DNA of 64,000 nucleotides, taken from NCBI GenBank assembly GCA_033675265.1, contig JAUJYZ010000084.1, positions 895,001 to 959,000 on the forward strand, given 5' to 3'. The notes beneath the pieces were generated by a model, which saw only the letters and a list, made by a program, of their open reading frames with translations, did not search any database and had not been told where the DNA came from. Below are positions 25,122 through 36,500 of the stretch, piece after piece. Every line of letters starts with the position of its first letter. The stretch's first letter is position 1. The position numbers and the translations under genes were made by a program. This DNA comes from Actinostola sp. cb2023 (lineage: Eukaryota; Cnidaria; Anthozoa; Actiniaria; Actinostolidae).

Positions 25122-25872
25122 CATTCTCGTACCCAGAGCCCACTCCTCATTTGGTTCGTCGCTGGCTCTGGGAAACCCTGTTGCTCGGTCGTCAAATTTT
25201 GACGACCAAGTCGTCAGAGCGCATGCTCATACTAAAGACCGCTGTGAGCGGGTACTGTGGAAGAGTACTGGCTACGTAGTGTTCACGTTGGTTTGAATAT
25301 TCAAACAATGTAACAAGTACACAAGTTTGTACATTTATCTTCGTGTAGCCGTTTAAAATCCCTTCGACGTTCATCACCGGTTCTTCTCTGGCTCTGTTGC
25401 GATAAAGGCTGGACGATAAATGCATGTTCTAATATATCTGAGTGTGAGCCTTCCTGTCTTCCGCTTTGTTTATAAATATTGTTTCTCTTGAATTATAAAA
25501 ATATTCCTTTGGCTTTGAATACTCAAAGCGAGTACGATCGATTACGTCTTCTCCGGTGGTAGGTCACTGCAGCCGTTAATATATATATATTGTTAGATCT
25601 CCCTTTACGAATTCAGATCAATTTATGTCTACACAGTCACTCTCATTTCATAGATTTATAATTCAAAAACGGAATACCATTGTATGAAAATACAACCGTC
25701 ACTGTCATTCGTTTCGTTCGCCTTGCAAGTTTGAATCTTTGTTGATCTCATGGACCAATCAAATACGATCAGTCATTGTTGATTTCATCAGCCAATGAAA
25801 TTCGCTAAAATTTCAGGGTTTCCCAGAGCCCACGACCAACCAAATGACGAGTGGGCACTGGGTACGAGAATG
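25122..25872. mobile_element. 751-bp element of the CATTCTCGTACCCAG family
   Basis: Same inverted ends as the nested element at 16590. A perfect 10-bp duplication CCTCTGAAGT flanks it (25112-25121 and 25873-25882). No coding capacity. Confidence 0.88.
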
Positions 25873-26015
25873 CCTCTGAAGTCTGAAGTCTGAAGTCTGA
25901 AGTCTGAAGTCTGAAGTCTGAAGTCTGAAGTCTGAAGTCTGAAGTGGCCCTCCTCGGTACGGAAGCCGAGGAGGGACATTAAGACTTCGGACTTCGGACT
26001 TCGGACTTTGGAGGG
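25873..26015. repeat. TCTGAAG 7-bp tandem array and CCTCCTCGG hairpin
   Basis: About ten TCTGAAG units, a short hairpin (GGCCCTCCTCGG...CCGAGGAGGGAC), then ACTTCGG units. The inverted counterpart lies at 29108-29225. Confidence 0.8.
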
Positions 26016-27667
26016 GTTGGACACGCGCGAAGCATCATTTAAATCATTTAAACAGAGGTCCTCAAGACTTTTTTGTTTGAACAGAACGAACCACTTACAT
26101 AATTTATACTAGTCACCTTACTCCTTTGACGCGTCCGAGTCCCGATAATTTTCTATATTTGTCTATATTCTTCTATATATTTTTTCTATATTTTTTATTT
26201 TCTATATTTTCTTACTCACTTGTAAAGAGCATTGAGATTTATATGTAATGCGCTTTTTCAAGAATTAAATTATTATTATTATTATATTATGGGTCAAAAT
26301 CAAAAATGTCCGTCATTTGCACTTGAAACGAAAAAAATAAAATTTTGAATGTGTCAGTTCCATTTCTGATATTTCAATTTATTAAATGGTTTCCCAGGTT
26401 CACTGTCGTACTGTCATAAAACCTAATCGTCTAGAAATATAAAATGTTTTCTTGGAATTTCGCCAAAAAGACAATTTCTGTACACATGATATGATCCGAC
26501 GAAAAATGTTAGCTTGGCGAAGTTTTCAAATATTTACCCGGAGCAGTTTTGCAATAGTTTAGCAGTATTCAGTGTATTCTTTAATGTTAAAGGTTAGTGA
26601 AAGTTCTATTTTACAAGAAGTAGTAGGATGTTTACATCGCTAACAAGTAGGAAAACTCGTGTAATTTTGTCCGAAAGACAAAGATGTAAACAATGAAAAA
26701 TGAGAAAATGAGAAAATGAGAAAATGAGAAAATGAGAAAAAGGCCGTCGTTTTTTAGAGGAGAAAACAATTAACGTTCTCAAATCAAACTGAAACGACAT
26801 TCCAGAAAAGTATCTACGTTCATACGAAACTATTCACTACAGATTAATGAAAAATACCTATGAAATTCGATGAAACTTTATTTTTGCGAGACCAGTCAGT
26901 CGTAAAAAAGACGTTAGACTAATTATTGAGTCTCAGCTTACACTGTAAGTACGAATGCTGGTCAAAAACAATTTGACTGTACATGTGTTTATCAGAGTAT
27001 ATGCCCAGAAGAAAATTTGTTAACTATAACAGCATTGTTTAGTTGATTTAGAATTTGTGATAGTGTAAACTGAAAAGAAATAAATAAGCCAAGTTTAATA
27101 AATAAATGAACAAAATTTAATGAATTAATAAGTGAATCAATAAATCAATCAACTAAAAGGAAGAGAGATCAAGAATTACAAGTGATAAAAAATAAGAGTA
27201 TAAATAATATAATGAAGTCCTTGTATACCAATCCATCAATAAAATCAATAACAGGCTGTCATTTATTAATGTTCCAAATTACAACAATTTATTGGACTGC
27301 GTCAACCTAAAGGGACCTCATGACTTTTCATAGCTAATTTTTCAATATTTTCTGCTCATTTCACTTTCTTACTAACCAAAGATTGACAGTGTTTTGGTCT
27401 GCAAGCTATGGTGTCTCACATCAGGAGTTTGCAGCTTTTCATGTAGGTATGAATGACCATGCCATTCACAAGGTAGAGTTGCTCGAGGCATAGCGAGCGA
27501 GCGCTATGGCGATGACGTGAGCGTGTGTCTGTAGCTGTAGTGTGTGTCCGTGAGCTTACAGACACATGCTAACCAACCAATCAGAGCGTGCGTTATATCA
27601 TACCTATGTTATAAACAGTATGGTGATAAAAAAGATAAATTCAAAACAAAATACAACTAGTAATTGA
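26016..27667. other. gene-free AT-rich stretch
   Basis: No gene supported. Contains TTCTATAT repeats (26150-26210), (ATT)n at 26268-26285 and a GAGAAAAT 8-mer array at 26700-26740. Confidence 0.4.
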
Positions 27668-28195
27668 AAGTGTCCCTGCAAGAACGGATTAAGTGACTTG
27701 TGATCAAAACCCAAATTCTCCTTTGAAATTCATAGAATCTCGAGGAGAATTTAGATTTTGATCAGAGATCACTTACGTTGTTCTTGCAGGGAACCCTTCA
27801 ATGAGCTTGTGTCACCTGTCACGTGACTTTTTAAATTTTCACCGAAGGCAAACAAAAATACCATAACTGGAAAGAGCATACCAAAGTTAGTAAAAGTGGA
27901 AAGTTTGAAGAGAAGTAAGTAAATAAAGCAATAGTTACAGGCATTCAAACTTTGCCTTTTTTGTATGGAAATGTATGTTGGAAGGCAACAGCTTGCCCTC
28001 CAAGCGAAAAACCCATACAAATCCTTGTCAAAGCGGGAAACTTTGAAAGCCTTTAACTTTTGTCTTATTTGCTTGATTCTTTTGAAATTTTCAACTTTTA
28101 CTAATTTTAGTATGCTCTTTCAAGTTATGATATTTTCGTTTGCCTTCGATGAAATTTTAGAAAGTCACGTGACAGGTGACACAAGCCCATTGTAC
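27668..28195. mobile_element. two overlapping foldback elements
   Basis: A small hairpin (27668-27795: TCCCTGCAAGAACG ... CGTTGTTCTTGCAGGGA) abuts a longer palindrome whose arms (about 27808-27985 and 28015-28190) begin GTGTCACCTGTCACGTGACT. No gene. Confidence 0.7.
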
Positions 28196-28199
28196 TAAA

Positions 28200-28855
28200 A
28201 TTCAACTAATTTAATGTACTAATGAGAATTTGCAGGTTAACTACATGTACATGTAGCTAGTTTGGACTAAATGAGTGTACATAAATTAAAACAAGAGTAT
28301 AAAATGAAAATTGAATTACTATGTAATATTATAAACACCACAATATGGATAAATAGAATTAAATGTCAGTATTAAAAAAATGGGAATAATAGTGAGCAGC
28401 ACAAGTGCATTTTGTTCAGTGACAAATCTATACATCAGTCATGTCATGTCCTTTTTTATGGTCTTGACTCTCTTTCAGTGAACTGGCATGCACAACCTAG
28501 CTAAGAACAGGAATGTATAGTATTTATCCAGCTAATGTACATACCTAAAAGGAAAAATGATAAACAATCAAATTATGATAAACTGACAATAACAATCACA
28601 ATACAATAACAATGGGCCAACTATAATAATTTACTGATCTATAATTTACTATAATAATATTATATTATAAAGCTTGATAATGAAAGAAAATAATAATGAA
28701 ATCCCCTATCAATTATCATTACAGTGACAGTGACAATCAAAAGATTGGTATTTTTCCAACTACATTCATTCCTATTTATATTTCAGGTTTTTTTACTCCA
28801 TTGTTGGAGATTTCTACAATTTCTACATGCACCTAAACAATTGTATTATCTTCAG
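28200..28855. other. gene-free AT-rich stretch
   Basis: No gene or clear repeat beyond AT-rich tracts and a short ATAATTTACT duplication near 28625-28655. Confidence 0.35.
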
Positions 28856-28857
28856 AC

Positions 28858-28983
28858 ATCAGTTAATGTGTACCCTGGTTACCAGAGGCTATCATTTTTT
28901 CTCTCTCGAGCCGTAGGCACTCTCGTAGAGTTTAGAGAGAGATTAAATAATAGTCTCTGCTACCCAGGGTACACATTAACTGA
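28858..28983. mobile_element. 126-bp hairpin with CAGTTAATGTGTACCCTGG ends
   Basis: Perfect 19-bp inverted ends around an imperfect stem containing CTCTCTCGAG and AGAGAGAG. No target duplication seen. Confidence 0.7.
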
Positions 28984-29107
28984 ACAGTGTTCACAATTAG
29001 AACTGTTCACAATTAGAACCACATACTGTAGCCTGCATAGCTTGGCGGTTTCGTTCGTACAGTGCACGTGTAGTTATATCTTGCACCGACAGGCGTTCTT
29101 CGCTGAA

Positions 29108-29225
29108 AACATCGAAGTCCGAAGTCCGATGTCCGAAGTCCGAAGTCCAAATTCTGAAGTCCGAAGTCTAAAGTCCGAAGTCTGAAGTCCGAAGTCTAAA
29201 TGTCCCTCCTCGGCTTCCGTACCTC
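29108..29225. repeat. GAAGTCC 7-bp tandem array
   Basis: About 14 units of (A/G)AAGTC(C/T)G followed by TGTCCCTCCTCGGCTTCCGT, the reverse complement of the array at 25873-26015. Confidence 0.8.
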
Positions 29226-30123
29226 GGCCATCGTAGAATTAGGAATTAGGAATTATTATTAGCGCGATAACTTGTCATGCTTGAATGCCTGTTGTATTTA
29301 TTATTCACCAAATTCAGTCATTCTCCAAAACGTTGTCCCTGCAGCGTATATTTTTGAATACTGTTGTGTAACTTACAAAGCAAATTCCTTGATAACAAAG
29401 TCATGTAATCATTGCCACAGTTATTAATTTTTGTTATTAATAAATATATTTGGAAATGGAAGGATATACGAAATTGACATATTTAACAAAAATTGAATCA
29501 CTAATTTCCCTCTTGTCATGATATTACTTATAATAAAACTTTATTCCATGTACAAGGTTTTAGAGAATTATTTTAACCCAACACACAATACAGAGCAGTT
29601 GTTTTTAAAATTAACAGAATTTTCACCTGTTTGTACGCCTGTGTTATGATTCTATTTCAAGCTTTTAGTGTTGAATAACATGTTTTGATGTTTTACAATG
29701 AGCACTGAGTGGTAACATCCATTCAGTGGCGATGGTATCTATGGAGACATTAACAACAAAATAACAAATAAAACGAAAGCTACTCATAATATGCAAGTGG
29801 ATGTTCTGTAGCATTATTGACATAAACGTTACACAAATATTTTGTTTCTCGTGAGAATTCTTCTCAAAATAGCTCATGCAGTTGCCTCTGCGTTGTAGCT
29901 GTAAATACGAGGCACTGACTTCAGTACTATGTAGTGTCAGATACCACCAGATTCCTGAGCTGTAATAGTGGGATGCCGGATTATTTTTTGGCTTTAGAAA
30001 GTTGAACAGACATTCAAACGGTTCTAGAAAAAAGTTGTTGTTCTTGCAACAGTGGGAGGTTCAAGTATTTTTGGATCCGTATTTTTGTTGACCGAAAGTT
30101 AGTTCATTGAGAGCGCGAGACGG

Positions 30124-30130
30124 TATAAAG
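30124..30130 (+). promoter_or_regulatory. gene B TATA box
   Basis: TATAAAG about 50 bases before the ATG at 30180, in GAGACGGTATAAAGTGG. In gene C the same site has lost two bases (GAGACGGTAAAGTGG). Confidence 0.6.
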
Positions 30131-30179
30131 TGGAAGACCCAACTCCTACACTGATCATTTGGAAAGAATAGTGTCCAAT

Positions 30180-30551
30180 ATGGATCAACAGGAGAATTAC
30201 AAGCTATTTGGCTTGATGGTCTTGATTTCTGTTTCCTGTAGCGTAGCCCAGAATAACAGCAATGGAAGACTTAAAAGTCTCATGCGGGATAAAGTCAACA
30301 AGATTGGTTATGCTAACTTTGTCAAACACGAAAATAGTTCTCTGAATGTTAGTGTAGCGTTGAACGGGTTCGTACGTCTAGTAGGAGAGTGTGCGTATGT
30401 CTGTATTAACTCGTCGAATGGCTTCTCGTTTAATTTTGCTGTGAATGCTGACATCCATGGAAGACATATTTGCGAGATCCTCTCGACGGACAAGTACAAC
30501 GATTCGGCCAACTTCATCAGCAAGACTGGCTTTCGACATTACAGCATATTT
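30180..30551 (+). CDS. gene B exon 1: signal peptide and PAN-like domain
   Basis: The ATG at 30180 is chosen over upstream non-ATG codons because a typical signal peptide follows. 124 codons, phase 0 donor GTGGGT after CAGCATATTT. Contains two candidate N-glycosylation sites in HENSSLNVS and four cysteines in PAN-like spacing. Confidence 0.85.
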
Positions 30552-33500
30552 GTGGGTTACTCTATGATTTCTTACTTTAATTCCTTGCTTCTTGCATTTC
30601 TTCCTTCCTTATTTCCTTTCAATTCCCTCACTTTCAATGTGATTTTCTTTCTTATTCTTTCTTCTGATCCATCGATCATCCTTCCGCCCATTTTCCGGCG
30701 CGCCCTTTTCTTGTCGTTCTTACTTTAGTTCTTACTTTTCTGCCAAACTATTTCTTTATGTTCTTTCAGTTCAATTTTCTTACTGATTTCTCCTTGTTTG
30801 CTACCTGACGTAAAACGGTGTACATAATTATCTTTTCTCGTGCAATCTAATCTGTTTTCCTCCCTTTGCAGAGTCCGTGTTCGTCGTTCCCGTGCTTTAA
30901 CGGAGCAACGTGCAAAGCTATGTACGAGAAAGACGAGTACGAGTGTTTGTGTGTTGCAGGATTCGGCGGCAAACATTGTGAAACGGGTAAGTTATTAACA
31001 GCGCTATCCTACCTATCGGACACAGTTTGTACTGACTAAAAGTCATACTGAAAAGACTTTCCTTTTGAGGTCATTTTGGTTGGTTATTCTAAAACCTGAA
31101 TTATTAGAAGTTCCAATATTTTTTTAGAATGATTTGGTAATGTTGAATGACATTAGAAAGCTTAATTTGCTGCTTGTCAATGAACATAAAACAGCGAATA
31201 AAAACATTTTCAGATTTGGCATTGTTGTGATTTTCCAATTATATGGGCAGTGTGCCACACACTTTGAATTTATGCCGGTGTAAATTTGGAGATCAGAGAT
31301 CAGAGATCAGAAATGACGGCAAATGGTCGTTAATTATTAAACACCGTGAAAGAAGCGGCTGCGTACATCAGCCCAGTCCAACATGGCGGCTGTATCACTT
31401 CCTTTCAGTTCCTTCACCTTGAAAACTAAACTACGCCAGGAGCCCATTACTAGGAGCCTTCCTCTAGTAATAGGTTCATACGACATCATTTGCACAAATT
31501 GGGCTATTTTTAGATATGCAAATTTCCGAAGAATTTCAAATTGAAAAATTAAATGGCGGCCAAACGGAAGACGCGAGGACTTGATCCAAAATATAGATAT
31601 TCTTATTCTATGGAAGTCCAAGTCTATTTTTCCCTTGCACAAGAACGAGACGAACTGTGTACAATGAATGTATCACATGTATCAATAAACTGAATAAACT
31701 GACATACTGCCAGAGCGCTTAGTGGCGACTTTTAGTATGGCGACTCACGATGTCGCGAAATTCTTCTACGTTCTTTAATATACCTATCGCTTCATATGTT
31801 TATTCTTGTTTTATCAACTTTCTTCTGTTGGTTTTTGATTCATGATTTAGTCTACGTGCCGCAAGAATGAAGCGTTTTTCTCACAGTGATTTCGACTCTG
31901 ATGAAGCAAAATCCATCACCTTCATCATCACTGATATAGTTTTGGATAGCGACGCCAACATAACCAACCACACAAATTTCCGGCGCACTTTGCTAGGAAC
32001 TTCTTCGCCGAAAGATTGTCGAAAAACAACTGAAACTTTCATCCGACGAACCGTGCCTTAAAGAGCGGCAAAGAACACTAAAACAAGAGGGTTATCACTG
32101 AGTGTATGCGAAGTTCTTTCGCCAAAGGCGCCGTACGTCTTCAGTTCAAAGAAGGCAAGAAAGCCGGCACTCCAAGAACAGCCGCTGAATAAAATGCGAT
32201 AAAATCTTCATCCAGGACACAGAAAAAGAAGCTCCCCTGTTCCTCACTTCGCTGTTTTAGAAGGAACTTTGTGTCAATGTCGAGAATCCGGCGGTTTGGA
32301 ATATTCATAGCTTGGTTCTCACTGCTAGACCTGCCTCAAGTTTAATTAGGTTCTTCGTAAGAGATTATCCATGATACCAGATCGTTGAATGACTTGAATT
32401 CCTTCTCAGAAAGAGCAGAAGATGTTCGTTTTTTTGGCCGGGTTTTGAACTGGCCTTTGAACTAGCTTTGTTTTTAGAAGTTCTCGCACTTGAAGTTTTG
32501 ATATAAATAATAATACCTGGAGTTAGGTTTTCTGTTTTGTTTTTAATGTTTTCAATCATTGTTCTTCCTCGCTTGATGAAGTACTGAAGTCAGACGACGA
32601 AACTGATCTGAAATTTCACTAGATTCTGATTCTTCACTAGAATCACTGGAACTACACGGTACGCTTTCGGCCGACATTGAAAGCAAAGTAGTGTTGAATC
32701 TGACGTCAAATTCCTATTGTGTAAGACGAGACATGATTGGCTAATCGCGCGGAATTTATAATGAGTGTTCTATTTTTAGCTCAATTTGTGCAAATGATGT
32801 CGTACAAACCTATTATAGGAGAGGAAGGCTCCTAGTAATGGGCTCCTGACTACACACAAAACACCATAAAACCCTAAACTTATAAGAACCTTCAGAATTT
32901 CTGAGCATTAAAAAAAACACAACATTGACACTGAAATAAAGTCATTATTAGTATAGGTAATAGCATGGTTTGTAGTGATATTTGGGATAAATACCACGAG
33001 TGATATTTCAAAATTGTTAACAAAATTTCACGAGCCTCCGGCGAGTGAAATTTGTGACAATTTTGAAATATCACGAGTGGTATTTATCCCAAATATCACG
33101 TACAAACCATGCTATTATTTGTTTATACCACTATCTGAAAAATAGGTTTGTAAGCAACAGTACACGCTCGACTAACACGACACAGCAGTCAGCTGTGAAA
33201 AAAACATAGCAAATCTGTGTTCTTATATGACGATCGTTTTTCGAAGTCAGACAAAGAATGAAAACACAGAGTAAAAAGTGATCTAGGCTTCATTTATTAC
33301 CTTTTGTAGTGATCTTTCTTTGATTTTGACAATGGCTAAAAACACATCACTCAATGGTCAATCTTATATCGATCGTTTTCCGCTGCTTTCTGCAGATTCA
33401 TCCAAAGAAAAGCTTCTTGAAATGCTAAAACATCGTCCATGTGTATGTACGTTTGGCTTTTGGTGCTTTTGGGACTTGTTTATGGTTCATTTTTTGTCTT

Positions 33501-36500
33501 TTAGCACTGAAAATATCCTTTGGTTTCGTCCGCCATTTTGTTTGAACCATGAGGCAAGAGAGTGGTTACCATGGAAACTGTAATTTTCACATGTGGTATT
33601 TCAAATTACGCTGAAATACCACTGCTCTCAACCAATCAAATCGCTGAAATTTTTCAGATAGTGGTATAATTATTATTATTACATGTTTTCATCTTTAGAA
33701 ATCAACGAGTGTGCCAGTAACCCTTGCCTTAATATGGGCATCTGCACTGACTTATTTGCCGAATATCGATGCTCGTGTCATCCTGGTTTCTCTGGCAGCC
33801 GATGCCAAATAGGTAAATCAGGTTTAAATATGTTGCCAAACAGGTAAATCAGGTTTAAATATGTTGCCAAACAGGTAAATCAGGTTTAAATATGTTGCCA
33901 AACAGGTAAATCAGGTTTAAATATGTTGCCAAACAGGTAAATCAGGTTTAAATATGTTGCCAAACAGGTAAATCAGGTTTAAATATGCTGCCAAACAGGT
34001 AAATCAGGTTTAAATATGCCATATGCCATACAGGGGATAAATTTGCCCCGATGCGCCTTCGTTATTATATAAGTTACAATAGATTTAGAGAATAGAAGAA
34101 AAACACAACACTTTTTAGTTTTACAGACATGTTTCAGTAGTACATCTACCATCGTGTGAAGTGGAACAGATTAACAGTATACAAGGGATTTAAATAACAA
34201 ACGAATTAGAATGTAATGGTGTGAGCCATGGGAATTATACAAGTAGTTTGAGGTTAACGTGTTTGACTTGCGCGTTAAGGGCCAGTTTCTCCCAATAGTT
34301 ACAATAATAATTAGAGCGAACTGAAATAGCAAAAACATTTGACAAAAACAACAGATAAATATCATAGTATATACAAATAGTTTCACAACAACATTCTAGT
34401 TAAGGGAAACAGCTAGCATGAAGTCTTGTTGTTCATCGGTCTGTCCGCGGTCACTCTATTTATTCTCACAGATTCAGTGATCTGTCGAAGCATGGGATCA
34501 CCATGAAAAACACCAGTCACACTCATTTTACAATCTGGTTTAGTGCCTTGGTGTTTCTCATGGATGTGCCTCCTTAGTGTTCGCTTCCTGAGTCCATCGC
34601 ATTTTATTTAAATGTTCTTTCCCACGTATACACGCACTTCTCTTCCCCAATGTACTTCTCGCCACAGTCTGTACACATGATCTCGTAAGATAAACAGGTA
34701 TCTTGTTAGTTCTATGTCATAAAATCACAAAATAAGCTACAGACACGACAAATACACGACTACCTATATACTACCAGCTTCAACAACCTGTCTAGGTATA
34801 TTATTCCACAAACTCAGGATTATCCTTATGAAAAAAAAGAAAACTCCTTAATGAGTGACGTCATGTTCACTTTTCTTGTCAACAGTTGCACCAGGTGCTC
34901 TGTTAGCAAGTGGTAGTCACGTGTGCTCATTTGTAAAAAGGTAACTGGTTACAGTCTCTACTAGTTTAACCACTAGTCCCTGTCTATACACCAACGCAGT
35001 CTCTACTAGTTAAACCACTAGTCCCTGTCTATACACCGACGCAGTCTCTACTAGTTAAACCACTAGTCCCTGTCTATACACCGACGCAGTCTCTACTAGT
35101 TTAACCACTAGTCCCTGCCTATACACCGACGCAGTCTCTACTAGTTTAACCACTAGTCCCTGCCTATACACCGACGCAGTCTCTACTAGTTTAACCACTA
35201 GTCCCTGTCTATACACCGACGCAGTCTCTACTAGTTTAACCACTAGTCCCTGTCTATACACCGACATAGTCTGTAGTAGTTTAACCACTAATCCCTGCCT
35301 ATACACCGACGCAGTCTCTACCAGTTTAACCACTAGTCCCTGTCTATACACCGACATAGTCTGTAGTAGTTTAACCACTAATCCCTGACTATACACCGAC
35401 GCAGTCTCTACTAGTTTAACCACTAGTCCCTGTCTATACACCGACGCAGTCTCTACTAGTTTAACCACTAGTCCCTGTCTATACACTGACATAGTCTGTA
35501 GTAGTTTAACCACTAATCCCTGTCTATTTTGTGTTTCTTTAGCTACGTCCTTGCTTATATGCAGTCATATCACGTGACATACCAGCAGTCATACACATAT
35601 GGATGTGGATTGTGGAATTGGGGGAGATGCACGGGACATAGGTAACTATCTGCGCATGCTCGATTCGTGTGATCAAGCAACAGAACGACGAAGCTCATAG
35701 AGAACAATTACTGAGCCGCGGTCAATTCAGCGGTATTCCATGTCTTTTTACAATTAAAACCATTAACATAAAAACAATTGGAAATTCATTTAGAAAATGA
35801 ATGTACACAACATTCTCTATGTTTTTATCTGAATATAAATTTAGGCTTCAGTTCTCCTTTAAGCAAACCGATTCTACATGAGTTAACCACTAGTTTTATT
35901 ATAGAACACTGTACACCAAGGCGTACCGTACAGCTTATAGAATTAGCTACATGACAGCGTACAAGTGTTGTTAACTATACTAGTTTTATTCATAGGACAC
36001 TGTACACCAAGGCGTACCGTACAGCTTATAGAACTAGCTACATGACAGCGTACAAGTGTTGTTAACTACTAGTTTTATTATAGGACACTGTACAACAAGG
36101 CGTACCGTACAGCTTATAGAACTAGCTGCATGACAGTGTACAAGTGTTGTTAACTACTAGTTTTATTATATGACACACTGTACACCAAGGCGTACCGTAT
36201 AGCTTATAGAACTGTAGCTACATAACAGCGTACAAGTGTTGTTAACTACTAGTTTTATTATAGGACACTGTGCAACAAGGCGTACCTTACAGCTTATAGA
36301 ACTAGCTACATGACAGCGTACAAGTGTTGTTAACTACTAGTTTTATTATAGGACACTGTACACCAAGGCGTACCGTACAGCTTATAGAACTAGCTACATT
36401 ACAGCGTACAAGTGTTGTTAACTACTAGTTCTATTATAAGACACTGTACAACAAGGCGTACCGTACAGCTTATAGAACTAGCTACACGACAGCGTACAAG

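Larger units (their letters stand above)
29335..35540 (+). repeat. segmental duplication copy 1 (gene B 5' half)
   Basis: From CTGCAGCGTATATTTTTGAA onward this segment is near-identical to 50268-56100, including promoter, exons 1-4, introns 1-3 and the start of the 45-bp array. Copies differ by transposon insertions that give each other's empty sites. Confidence 0.9.

Noticed and set aside
28724..29185. 153-codon frame
   Set aside because: Crosses a hairpin element and ends in the GAAGTCC array; composition is not protein-like.
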